Assembly: GCA_001800675.1 (NCBI GenBank)
Contig: MGVW01000032.1
Coordinates: 1 to 7,697 of the forward strand
Reading direction: 5' to 3'
Origin: Euryarchaeota archaeon RBG_13_57_23
Lineage (GTDB): Archaea; Thermoplasmatota; Thermoplasmata; UBA10834
DNA: 7,697 nt
The position numbers and the translations under genes were made by a program. Numbering within the stretch: the first letter of the stretch is position 1; each line of letters begins with the position of its first letter. The notes under the pieces are model-generated. The model worked only from the letters and a program-made list of their open reading frames with translations, had not been told where the DNA came from and searched no databases. This document shows, in pieces, positions 1 through 6,506 of the stretch.

Positions 1-1377
1 GTGGCGATGACCCAGGAGAAGAAGGCTCCCCGACTCTTCGGAACGAACGGAGTCCGGGGCATCGTGAACTCTGGCGAAATGGATCCAATGTTCGCGATGA
101 AGCTCGGGATGGCGATCGGCTCCTTCTTGAAAGGAAAGGTGATGATTGGCACAGACGCCCGCACGTCTAACGAGATGCTGAAGAGCGCCTGCGTGTCTGG
201 GCTGATGGCGGTCGGATGCGATGTATCGGATTGCGGCGTCGTTCCGACGCCGACTCTCCAGTACGCGGTTAAGGTGGCCAAGGCTGCAGGGGGAGTGGTC
301 ATCACGGCGTCCCATAATCCGCCGGAGTTCAACGGGATCAAAGCCATCGACGCGGATGGTACCGAGATGAGCAGAGAGGACGAGGAGTCCATCGAGCGGA
401 TATACTACGAAGATGCCTTTGCCCGAGCTGACTGGCGCAGAATCGGTCAGACTACCCAGAATCTAACCGCGGTCGACAGATACATTGGAGGGATTCTGTC
501 CAAGGTGGACGTCCCGACCATCAGGAAGGCAAACCTGAGGATAGCCGTCGACTGCGGGAATGGCGCTTCGAGTCTGGTGACCCCGAAACTGCTGGAGCGT
601 CTAGGGGTGCGATACGTGACTCTCAATGCAGACCCGAACGGTGCTTTCCCAGGACATGACAGCGAACCCGTCCCAGAGAATGCGGTCGACCTCGTCAAGC
701 TCGTCCAATCGGGAGGGTTCGATTTCGGCGTCATTCACGATGGGGATGGTGACAGGACGATCTTCGTCGACGATACTGGCAGATACCTGCATGGAGACAG
801 GAGCCTCGCCATAGTGGCTAACTACATCTGCTCGCAGAAGCCAAACCGGCTCGTCGTCACAAACGTGGCCTCTTCCCAGTGCATCGAGGACGCTGTGAAG
901 ATGGCTGGTGGCAGGATGCTGTACACGAGAGTGGGATCACCCACCATCGCTCGTGCTATGATGAGGGAAGGTGGCGTCTTCGGCGGAGAGGAGAACGGCG
1001 GCCTGATCTTCGCGGAGTTCCAGTTCTGCAGGGACGGAGCCATGGCAGTAGCGAAAATGCTCGAGATAGTTGCGAAGACTGGGAAACTCTCGAAGCTGAA
1101 CGATCGCATTCCCGCGTACTGTCAGTGCAAGAAGAAGACGAGATGTCCGGAAGGCAAGAAGCAGGCGGTCCTGAAGGAAATAGCTGAGGACGCCAAGGGG
1201 CTCAAGGTCGATACGACCGATGGCATCAAGATACTTTTCGACGAGGGCTGGGTCATAATCCGTCCTTCTGGAACCGAGCCAATATTCCGAGTATTCTCAG
1301 AATCCAAATCTGCCTCAAGGGCAGAGGAACTCGCTGACAAGTACAAGAAGAAGGTCGAGAAGTTCGTGAAAGGCTGA
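1..1377 (+). CDS. glmM: Phosphohexomutase, phosphoglucosamine mutase type (GlmM/ManB family)
   Basis: Alpha-D-phosphohexomutase that moves phosphate between C6 and C1 of a hexose or hexosamine phosphate. In archaea this cytosolic family supplies glucosamine-1-P for UDP-GlcNAc, and some members also act on glucose-P or mannose-P. Seen in the sequence: N-terminal FGTNGVRG (residues 13-20); phosphoserine loop TASHNP with the catalytic Ser at 104; Mg-binding DGDGDR (247-252); sugar-specificity loop GGEENGG (328-334); C-terminal phosphate-binding RPSGTEP (421-427). All four domains are present, and 458 aa is normal for the family. The reading frame opens with GTG at base 1; ATG at base 7 is an equally good start, and an upstream start cannot be excluded because the window begins here. 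Its stop lies 1 bp from the stop of the convergent agmatinase gene. The family is certain; the preferred substrate (glucosamine, glucose or mannose phosphate) is inferred. Confidence 0.9.
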   Translation: MAMTQEKKAPRLFGTNGVRGIVNSGEMDPMFAMKLGMAIGSFLKGKVMIGTDARTSNEMLKSACVSGLMAVGCDVSDCGVVPTPTLQYAVKVAKAAGGVVITASHNPPEFNGIKAIDADGTEMSREDEESIERIYYEDAFARADWRRIGQTTQNLTAVDRYIGGILSKVDVPTIRKANLRIAVDCGNGASSLVTPKLLERLGVRYVTLNADPNGAFPGHDSEPVPENAVDLVKLVQSGGFDFGVIHDGDGDRTIFVDDTGRYLHGDRSLAIVANYICSQKPNRLVVTNVASSQCIEDAVKMAGGRMLYTRVGSPTIARAMMREGGVFGGEENGGLIFAEFQFCRDGAMAVAKMLEIVAKTGKLSKLNDRIPAYCQCKKKTRCPEGKKQAVLKEIAEDAKGLKVDTTDGIKILFDEGWVIIRPSGTEPIFRVFSESKSASRAEELADKYKKKVEKFVKG

Positions 1378-1378
1378 A

Positions 1379-2236
1379 TTACCTCTTCTGCATCGCTTTC
1401 CACTTGACGGCCATCACTTCTCGCATTATCCTAGCGCCCAGAACCGAGGTGTTGCCGTTGTCATAAGGAGGCGATATCTCCACTACGTCGAATCCGACCA
1501 GTCTGTCCCCCAGCTTGCCGACAATGTACCTGACGTCCCATGGAGTGATGCCGAAAGGCTCCGGCGTGCCTGTGCCAGGCGCGTAGGCTGGATCGATCCC
1601 ATCGATGTCCAGTGATAGGTACACTGGAGTCCTCTTCAGCTTCGACAGCATCTCATCGAAGACCTTCTCGGTTCCCTCTCTATGAATCCTGAAAGAATCT
1701 GCATACAACGCCGTGCTGACATCTTCGTCTGACGATATCGACCGTACGCCGAATGCGAACGCATTGCCGGTCCCAATATGGTCTAGAATACGCCTGTGCG
1801 CGCACGCGTGACTGTTCTTCAGACCTTGATACTCCTGTCTGAAGTCGAGGTGAGCATCGATCGTGATGACCGAAATGTCGCCGAACGCCTTCACCACGGG
1901 CGGAGTGATGGAATGCTCCCCACCGATGAACAGGGGGAACTTTCCAGCAGCCACCAGCCTTTTGGCCTCTTCGTGGATGGCGTCCACCATCTCGTCGACA
2001 GAGCCCTCCTCGTAGAGGTCGCCTGCGTCGTGAACGGGTATGTCCTCGAAGGTCGTCCCGTGCTCGAAATTCTCTCTCTCGAAGGTCTGCGAAGCCTCTC
2101 GGACGGTTGTAGGGGCGAATCTGGTGCCGCTGCGAAAACTTGTCGTCTTATCGAACGGGACGCCGACAATCACGAACCTAGCGTCCTCGAAAGAAGCATT
2201 GGCGTCCGCGAACCTGAGCATGCCGCGGATCGGCAT
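1379..2236 (-). CDS. speB: Agmatinase / ureohydrolase family (SpeB)
   Basis: Binuclear manganese ureohydrolase that most likely splits agmatine into putrescine and urea; some archaeal SpeB proteins instead use N1-aminopropylagmatine and yield spermidine directly. The metal-site motifs are complete: GGEHS (His108), DAHLD (Asp127, His129, Asp131) and SLDIDGIDP (Asp210, Asp212). They are followed by APGTGTPEP (219-227) and the conserved DVVEISPPYD with Glu253. The length of 285 aa is normal. The start at 2236 is 3 bp past the aIF5A stop, with GGGTGTGA just before it; codon 6 is also ATG but lacks a ribosome site. The tight pairing with aIF5A implies one transcript and fits a polyamine role, since spermidine donates the aminobutyl group of deoxyhypusine. 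The family is firm; choosing between agmatine, aminopropylagmatine, arginine and another guanidino substrate is inference. Confidence 0.9.
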   Translation of the reverse strand: MPIRGMLRFADANASFEDARFVIVGVPFDKTTSFRSGTRFAPTTVREASQTFERENFEHGTTFEDIPVHDAGDLYEEGSVDEMVDAIHEEAKRLVAAGKFPLFIGGEHSITPPVVKAFGDISVITIDAHLDFRQEYQGLKNSHACAHRRILDHIGTGNAFAFGVRSISSDEDVSTALYADSFRIHREGTEKVFDEMLSKLKRTPVYLSLDIDGIDPAYAPGTGTPEPFGITPWDVRYIVGKLGDRLVGFDVVEISPPYDNGNTSVLGARIMREVMAVKWKAMQKR

Positions 2237-2239
2237 CGG

Positions 2240-2626
2240 TCACACCCGCATTATCTTCTTTCTGTCCATGGCGACGATGTACATGACCTCTCCGCCCGGC
2301 TTGAGCTCCGCCTTCATCTCCTCGTCCACTGGAAGGTGGAACATCTCGTAGGTCTCGAGATCCATCATCTCGGCCTCGTTCCCATGCAGGGCAATCACCT
2401 GGCCCTGTCTCTTGTCGATAATCGGGACCATCACTCTGTGCTTTACCGGATAGACGACGCTTCTCTTACTCCCGTCGAATATGCCGACAGCTTCGATCCT
2501 CGCCTTGGCTTCTCCATGCTTCCCTGGCTTGGAGGTAGAGATACTGAGGATCTTGCACGGTTCATCATCGATGACCATGTAGCGGTTCTCCTTGAGCTCC
2601 CTGACTTCGGCCTGCTCGGTCGCCAT
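2240..2626 (-). CDS. eif5A: Translation initiation factor aIF5A
   Basis: Archaeal IF5A, the homologue of eIF5A and EF-P, which binds the ribosome and relieves stalling at difficult peptide bonds. Seen here: 128 aa; an N-terminal SH3-like domain (about 6-72) with the modification loop STSKPGKHGEAK; and a C-terminal OB-fold (about 73-128). By family knowledge Lys36, between Gly35 and His37, is the residue converted to deoxyhypusine or hypusine. His37-Gly38 is retained, while position 39 is Glu where the eukaryotic loop has His. The start at 2626 is supported by a GTGAT Shine-Dalgarno six bases upstream and a box A further up. It is the first gene of an operon with speB, whose start follows after 3 bp. 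The identification is very secure. Whether the modification stops at deoxyhypusine cannot be told from this window. Confidence 0.96.
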   Translation of the reverse strand: MATEQAEVRELKENRYMVIDDEPCKILSISTSKPGKHGEAKARIEAVGIFDGSKRSVVYPVKHRVMVPIIDKRQGQVIALHGNEAEMMDLETYEMFHLPVDEEMKAELKPGGEVMYIVAMDRKKIMRV

Positions 2627-2632
2627 GGCAAC

Positions 2633-2637
2633 ATCAC
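2633..2637 (-). promoter_or_regulatory. Ribosome binding site of aIF5A
   Basis: On the minus strand the bases GTGAT sit six nucleotides before the ATG at 2626. They match the GGAGGTGAT complement of the archaeal 16S 3' end in part, and they favour this start over others in the frame. Confidence 0.5.
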
Positions 2638-2664
2638 TTCGTTGCTTTCCGTAACTGCTGGACG

Positions 2665-2673
2665 CTTAAATAT
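2665..2673 (-). promoter_or_regulatory. Box A (TATA) of the aIF5A-speB operon
   Basis: The minus strand reads ATATTTAAG here, a good archaeal box A in otherwise mixed sequence. A start about 26 bp downstream of its centre falls near 2643, giving a leader of roughly 17 nt that includes the GTGAT ribosome site. The same A/T patch read on the plus strand (CTTAAATAT) could also serve the divergent M20 gene, with a leader of about 37 nt or more. Confidence 0.55.
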
Positions 2674-2734
2674 CTTACCTAATGGTTGAGATGGTCCAGC
2701 GACCTGCCGACGATGAAGGTTCTATACGCATTCC

Positions 2735-3976
2735 GTGCAATACTCCATGAGAGAGGACATGAAGGCAGCCGGACGCGACGCAGCGATCACGCGGATTTCA
2801 GAATCGATAGACGCCAAGGAAGTCATCGCACTCGCCCAAGAGCTCATCAGGGTCCCCAGCGTGTATAGAAAGGAGCATCAGGTATCCGCACGTATCATGA
2901 AGAAGCTGGCGGGCTGGGGCTTCGACCCGATATCAGTTCCCGTGGAGGGATTCGGTCCGTGCGTCGTGTGCCAGCACGGCAAGGGAAAGAAGCATTCTGT
3001 AGGCTTGAACGGGCACATGGACACTGTCGAAGTCAAGGAAGGATGGAAGCATGACCCATTCGGGGCCAAGATCGAGAAGGGGATGCTATATGGCCTCGGA
3101 GCCCTCGACATGAAATCGGGATTGGCGGCTCTGATGATCGCCTTCAAGACCATTGCCGAGAGCGGGGCGAAGCTGGACTGCAATGTCAGGTTTCAGGCGG
3201 TTACGGGCGAGGAAGAAAACTCAGCAGGTATCAGGACTCTCATCGTCAACGGCTTCTTCAAGGACGTGAAGGCGACAATCGTAGGAGAAGGCATCGGTGG
3301 ACTCGGAGTGATCACGCACGGACGGAGAGGTGGCTCCTACTACGAGATAGATGTAATCGGCAAGTCCGCCCACGGTTCGACCCCTCACCTCGGAGTCAGC
3401 GCCATCGCAGACGCGGCGAAGATTATTACGGCGCTGGACGGGATGAAGATGAGGACGTCGAACGGGCTGGTGGCGGATAGCGGCAAGCGGTTGGCCGAGA
3501 GCCAGCTCGTCCTGCGAATATCGGGGGGCGATGTGAGCTACAGCGTCCCAGACAGATGCACCTTACGAATAATGCGCGCGACCATCCCAGGGCATCCGAT
3601 AGATATCACGAAGGACCTGAGACGAGTCGTCAGGGGACTTGGGCTTAGGAGCAGAGTCGAGATCAAGATGCAGATGGGTCCTGGAGATCTCTTGAAACCA
3701 TACTTCTCGCCGACTGACTCGGAGTTGGTCAACACCGCTCGCAAGTGGATCAAGCATTACACCGCGAACAACCCGCGACTCGTATGTGGCCTGTCCGAGG
3801 CCGACGACAATCAGGTCGCCGAGCTAACAGGAGTTCCTGTGATATGCTTCGGACCGGGAGAGAGAGGGAAGCTGGCCAGATACCACCAGCCCGAAGAGGC
3901 GGTGAAAGTGTCTCAGCTGGGCATCGCGTCGAAGATCTACTGCTCCACTGTCCTAGAACTCGCCTCAGCCCCCTGA
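2735..3976 (+). CDS. M20 family metallo-deacylase (ArgE/DapE/LysK-like)
   Basis: Zinc-dependent amidohydrolase of peptidase family M20, whose members remove acyl groups from amino acids or cut small peptides in the cytosol. Numbered from GTG 2735, the expected site residues are all visible: GHMD (His94, Asp96), bridging Asp125 in LGALDMKSG, catalytic Glu159 with Glu160 in TGEE, Glu185 in VGEGIGG, and C-terminal His384 in YHQPEEAV. The dimerisation-domain motif KSAHGSTPHLG (210-220) is also present. The residues around Glu185 differ from the GEPT common in ArgE and DapE, so I do not assign a substrate; N-acetyl-ornithine, N-succinyl-diaminopimelate, an acyl-lysine carrier product or a peptide are all possible. 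The start is uncertain: GTG 2735, ATG 2747 and ATG 2759 are in frame, none has a well-placed ribosome site, and homology only clearly begins near residue 28. The end is 12 bp from the convergent nop5 stop. Confidence 0.85.
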   Translation: MQYSMREDMKAAGRDAAITRISESIDAKEVIALAQELIRVPSVYRKEHQVSARIMKKLAGWGFDPISVPVEGFGPCVVCQHGKGKKHSVGLNGHMDTVEVKEGWKHDPFGAKIEKGMLYGLGALDMKSGLAALMIAFKTIAESGAKLDCNVRFQAVTGEEENSAGIRTLIVNGFFKDVKATIVGEGIGGLGVITHGRRGGSYYEIDVIGKSAHGSTPHLGVSAIADAAKIITALDGMKMRTSNGLVADSGKRLAESQLVLRISGGDVSYSVPDRCTLRIMRATIPGHPIDITKDLRRVVRGLGLRSRVEIKMQMGPGDLLKPYFSPTDSELVNTARKWIKHYTANNPRLVCGLSEADDNQVAELTGVPVICFGPGERGKLARYHQPEEAVKVSQLGIASKIYCSTVLELASAP

Positions 3977-3988
3977 GAACGGAGCGAC

Positions 3989-5032
3989 TCATCTGCGATA
4001 GCGCTTCTTCCCCATGGACCGCTTCGGCGGTGCCGCGTGCTGCTTCTTGATCTCGGCCACGCGCTTCTCGATCTGCTCCTTTAGAATCCCCGAGATGTCA
4101 TTGTGGGAATAGGCATCCGCCCTGGCCGCAAGACATATCTTGGCCGCGAGCGCGCGTGCGATGGCGCCCCTCTGCCACGGGGGCGCGTTGTGAACGAGCG
4201 GGTGCGTGAAGATTATGCCATGCTTCGGGGGCTTCGAGCCCTCCTTGAGGTGTCGGAACATGGCCTTCTCCGCACCGAGTAGCTGCACGGTTCCCGAGGG
4301 CATCGAGGCAAGCCTGTGTATGCTGCCTGCGTGCATCATGAGCCGCGCCCCTATCACTGGACCAACTAGCGCACTCACGTTCGGGGCGACCTCCTTCATT
4401 CGGAGATCCACGTACCTCTCGAGCTTGCGTCTTGCAGAAAGAACCTCATTCAGAGTTCGTGACAGGGTGACGATTGACTCCAGATCCTGCTGCTCCACCT
4501 CGGACCCGATTGAATCCATGTTCAGATTCAGGGCCTGCAGGAGCTGAGCTCTCGAACCGTGTTCCGCTATGGCCTTGGCATAGGCCTCGCCATCGAGCAC
4601 ATTCTCGAGTTCCGGAAAATGTAGCCCGTACCATTCGTGAAGCCTCTCAGAGAGCAGATTGGAGGTGTAGACCATGTCATCATACGCACGCACTGCCTGG
4701 CCGAGATGTACGTCAGGACCCACGCTCTCCTTGACTGCCTGCTTCGCGAGCGCGATTGTGGCCTCCCTGTAGAGGTCGACCGAGTAGCCGTAGGTCTCGG
4801 GTTTGACGAACGATGAATCGAACTTGACTCTCTTGCCGAACTCGATCAGGCGGCGGTCGGTCACCTGCTTCGCGGATGATGCGAGTGAGAGTTCCTCGTC
4901 CAGAACCTCGCCCTTCTTCATCCTCTGGAGTCTCAGAGCGATCTCCTTCGGGTCCTTCGGAAAGAGGGCGGCTTTCTTGACCTTCCCTTCATCGCACAGG
5001 AAGGCCCCGAACCACTTGGTTACGAGGATCAT
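3989..5032 (-). CDS. nop5: NOP5 (Nop56/Nop58 homologue), C/D-box sRNP core protein
   Basis: Scaffold of the archaeal box C/D ribonucleoprotein: it bridges L7Ae bound to the guide RNA and fibrillarin, the 2'-O-methyltransferase acting on rRNA and tRNA. From ATG 5032 the protein is 347 aa. It has an N-terminal fibrillarin-binding domain (about 1-105, with FPKDPKEIALRL), a long helical coiled-coil (about 115-215), then the Nop domain with APNVSALVGPVIGARL (216-231), LGAEKAMFRHL (252-262) and KPPKHGIIF (267-275). The tail is basic and ends KKRYRR, as usual in the family. The frame stays open to ATG 5089, but family members begin close to the MIxVxxxFG segment, and a box A just upstream would place the transcript start at the 5032 ATG. 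Fibrillarin (flpA), commonly the next gene, is absent on both sides. The identity is secure. Confidence 0.93.
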   Translation of the reverse strand: MILVTKWFGAFLCDEGKVKKAALFPKDPKEIALRLQRMKKGEVLDEELSLASSAKQVTDRRLIEFGKRVKFDSSFVKPETYGYSVDLYREATIALAKQAVKESVGPDVHLGQAVRAYDDMVYTSNLLSERLHEWYGLHFPELENVLDGEAYAKAIAEHGSRAQLLQALNLNMDSIGSEVEQQDLESIVTLSRTLNEVLSARRKLERYVDLRMKEVAPNVSALVGPVIGARLMMHAGSIHRLASMPSGTVQLLGAEKAMFRHLKEGSKPPKHGIIFTHPLVHNAPPWQRGAIARALAAKICLAARADAYSHNDISGILKEQIEKRVAEIKKQHAAPPKRSMGKKRYRR

Positions 5033-5055
5033 CGGTGCCCATATCCTGAAGCCCG

Positions 5056-5064
5056 CTAAAAAGC
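5056..5064 (-). promoter_or_regulatory. Box A of nop5; probably leaderless transcript
   Basis: The minus strand carries GCTTTTTAG, a T/A box in GC-rich surroundings. Counting about 26 bp from its centre puts the transcription start within a few bases of the ATG at 5032. No good Shine-Dalgarno lies before that ATG, which fits leaderless translation and argues against the upstream ATG at 5089, because that ATG would lie outside the transcript. Confidence 0.5.
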
Positions 5065-5141
5065 CTGCCGTGCGACAGAAGCGTTTCAACGAGGAAGGCC
5101 AATGCTCGGATCAAGCCACATTGGACTACCCGAAACCACGG

Positions 5142-6140
5142 CTATGGCGACTTCGCGAAGGATGATATGTCGTTTGGCTTCAAAATGCCCTTTTCGGTCA
5201 CGAAACCCGTAACGTACTTAGCTGGCGTGACATCGAAACACGGGTTCAATGCCCTGGAGCCTTTAGGCGCGACTCTGAAGTCGCCAACGCACAGGACCTC
5301 GTCCTCCGATCTCTCCTCGATGACTATCCCCTTGCCCGTTCCTGTCGACGGATCGAATGTGCTGATCGGTGCGGCGACATAGAACGGGACCCAGTTCTCC
5401 TTCGCAAGAACTGCTTTTGTGTATGTCCCTATCTTGTTGGCGAAGTCCCCATTCTTAGCGATCCTGTCTGCGCCCACGATGACCAGGTCTACGGAATCCT
5501 TCATGTAATGGCCCGCAGCATTGTCCGAAATGATCGCGTGATCTATGCCCTCGTTGAGCAGCTCCCACGCGGTCAACTTCGCACCCTGAAGACGAGGCCG
5601 TGTCTCATCGACGTAGACGAACACATCCTTACCATCGCGATGTGCCACACGGATGGGCGCAAGAGCAGTCCCAAAATCGACTGTGGCGAGGGCCCCCGCG
5701 TTGCAGTGGGTGAGTATCCTGCTTCCATTCTTGATTAGCTTCGCCCCGTTCTCGCCTATGCGCTTGCACATATTCACAATCCGGTCGGCGTATGCATCCG
5801 CTTCTCTGACCAGATCCTCGTCGCATCTCTCAAGCATGAGATTGACAGCATACGAGAGGTCATGTGCAGTCGGCCTTGTCTTGACCAGCGTCACCGAAGC
5901 CTTTGTCAGATCCTGCTTCCTCTGCCACGCAAGGGCCATGCCATACGCGCCCGCTGCTCCTATCGACGGCGCTCCCCTGATAGTCATATCAGATATCGCG
6001 TCGGCCATCTCTTTGACAGTCCGGATGCTGACAATCTTGAATTGGTTGGGCAACAGGCGCTGATCGATTGCCTTGACCACACCCTTCTCCATCCAAAGAG
6101 AGCGGATGTCCTTGGTGCCCTTAGCGGTTCTTACGAGCAT
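5142..6140 (-). CDS. mtnA: Methylthioribose-1-phosphate isomerase (MtnA)
   Basis: Converts 5-methylthioribose-1-phosphate to methylthioribulose-1-phosphate in salvage of methylthioadenosine, the by-product of polyamine synthesis. From ATG 6140 the protein is 332 aa. Diagnostic motifs: RGAPSIGAAGAYG (55-67), THCNAGALAT with catalytic Cys146, ETRPRLQGAKLTAWEL (179-194), SDNAAG with catalytic Asp206, and VGADRIAKNGDFANKIGTY (222-240). These separate it from the related eIF2B-like subunits and, less absolutely, from ribose-1,5-bisphosphate isomerase. The frame is open to 6248, but the extra 36 residues do not resemble the family, whereas GAGGTG sits seven bases before 6140. Other salvage genes are not in the window. 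The stop lies about 110 bp before nop5, on the same strand. The substrate assignment rests on motifs and is fairly firm. Confidence 0.9.
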   Translation of the reverse strand: MLVRTAKGTKDIRSLWMEKGVVKAIDQRLLPNQFKIVSIRTVKEMADAISDMTIRGAPSIGAAGAYGMALAWQRKQDLTKASVTLVKTRPTAHDLSYAVNLMLERCDEDLVREADAYADRIVNMCKRIGENGAKLIKNGSRILTHCNAGALATVDFGTALAPIRVAHRDGKDVFVYVDETRPRLQGAKLTAWELLNEGIDHAIISDNAAGHYMKDSVDLVIVGADRIAKNGDFANKIGTYTKAVLAKENWVPFYVAAPISTFDPSTGTGKGIVIEERSEDEVLCVGDFRVAPKGSRALNPCFDVTPAKYVTGFVTEKGILKPNDISSFAKSP

Positions 6141-6147
6141 CTGAACC

Positions 6148-6153
6148 CACCTC
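6148..6153 (-). promoter_or_regulatory. Ribosome binding site that decides the mtnA start
   Basis: The minus strand reads GAGGTG, a six-base match to the archaeal anti-Shine-Dalgarno, seven nucleotides before the ATG at 6140. It supports the 332-residue MtnA over the longer open frame starting at 6248. Confidence 0.75.
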
Positions 6154-6210
6154 GTGAATGAGCATTGCGAGATAAAAGAATCGGTGCTGATACTACCCTG
6201 CCAAAAGAAT

Positions 6211-6216
6211 CTTAAA
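6211..6216. promoter_or_regulatory. Shared box A between mtnA and tRNA-Val
   Basis: CTTAAA on the plus strand (TTTAAG on the minus strand) lies 33 bp before the tRNA. A plus-strand start about 26 bp on is near 6240, just ahead of the mature tRNA 5' end at 6249, as expected for a tRNA promoter. Read on the minus strand, it would start mtnA near 6187 with a leader of roughly 47 nt that contains the Shine-Dalgarno. A second minus-strand candidate, CTTTTATC at 6178-6171, would place the start inside the Shine-Dalgarno and so fits less well. Confidence 0.45.
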
Positions 6217-6248
6217 CCAATGGGACATTCATCGACCAGCTCCGACAA

Positions 6249-6321
6249 GGGCCCATGGTCTAGCGGTTATGACGGCGCTCTCACACAGCGCAGATCACCG
6301 GTTCAAATCCGGTTGGGCCCA
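6249..6321 (+). tRNA. tRNA-Val (anticodon CAC)
   Basis: The 73-nt cloverleaf folds by eye. The acceptor stem GGGCCCA pairs perfectly with TGGGCCC (6314-6320), with discriminator A6321. The D arm has three pairs (GTC/GAC). The anticodon stem GCGCT/AGCGC encloses the loop CTCACAC, with anticodon CAC at 6282-6284 reading GUG valine codons. The variable loop has five bases. The T stem ACCGG/CCGGT encloses TTCAAAT. There is no intron, and CCA is not encoded, so it must be added after transcription. Long frames crossing this region, including a minus-strand frame ending in GFEPVI, are translated tRNA and not genes. Confidence 0.96.
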
Positions 6322-6336
6322 CTTCGCTTCTCTCCA

Positions 6337-6351
6337 GCTCGAGGAACGAGC
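6337..6351 (+). repeat. Hairpin after tRNA-Val
   Basis: GCTCG and CGAGC form a perfect 5-bp stem around the loop AGGAA, 15 bases beyond the tRNA end. A pyrimidine-rich stretch (6322-6335) precedes it. No T-run follows, so it is not a classical terminator. It could be part of the tRNA trailer, or chance. Confidence 0.35.
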
Positions 6352-6446
6352 CGACACACCCGAAATTTGTGGTTCGAGTTGTATACTTCATCGTCTTTCG
6401 CCAACTTAGGGTGCGTTTGCTTGGAACAACCAAAAGAATCACCTCA

Positions 6447-6459
6447 ACAAGGGCCTTGT
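6447..6459. repeat. 13-bp dyad, possible operator
   Basis: ACAAGG and CCTTGT are perfect inverted arms about a single central G. It lies 134 bp before the ACT gene start and about 50 bp before the A/T patch proposed as its promoter. Its size and symmetry suit a dimeric regulator, but no partner site was found. Confidence 0.35.
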
Positions 6460-6469
6460 CCTCCGTTCT

Positions 6470-6486
6470 CATGGGTCTACCCCATG
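6470..6486. repeat. Inverted repeat CATGGG / CCCATG
   Basis: These are perfect 6-bp arms with a five-base spacer (TCTAC). The repeat lies 10 bp after the 13-bp dyad and about 20 bp before the candidate ACT box A. It may be an operator half-site pair or an RNA hairpin if the region is transcribed from upstream. Confidence 0.35.
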
Positions 6487-6506
6487 CATTGCCCTGCAGG
6501 TACAAT

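Larger units (their letters stand above)
6174..6440 (+). repeat. Scattered copies of AAAAGAATC around tRNA-Val
   Basis: The 11-mer CCAAAAGAATC occurs at 6201-6211 and 6430-6440, and its last nine bases recur at 6174-6182. All three copies are in noncoding DNA on either side of the tRNA. The second copy runs directly into the box A CTTAAA, so it may be a promoter-flanking element. The coordinates given span all three copies. Confidence 0.4.

Noticed and set aside
1796..2689. Plus-strand open frame of 297 codons
   Set aside because: It is antisense to speB and aIF5A, both of which have complete family motifs. Its composition is that of a GC-rich shadow frame and it resembles no protein.
6141..6248. 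36-residue N-terminal extension of MtnA
   Set aside because: The GAGGTG ribosome site before ATG 6140 and family alignment place the start there. The extension would also occupy the promoter region shared with the tRNA.
6366..6388. Second tRNA or tRNA remnant, from the T-loop-like GGTTCGAGT
   Set aside because: The flanking bases do not form a T stem, and no acceptor or anticodon arm can be built around it.
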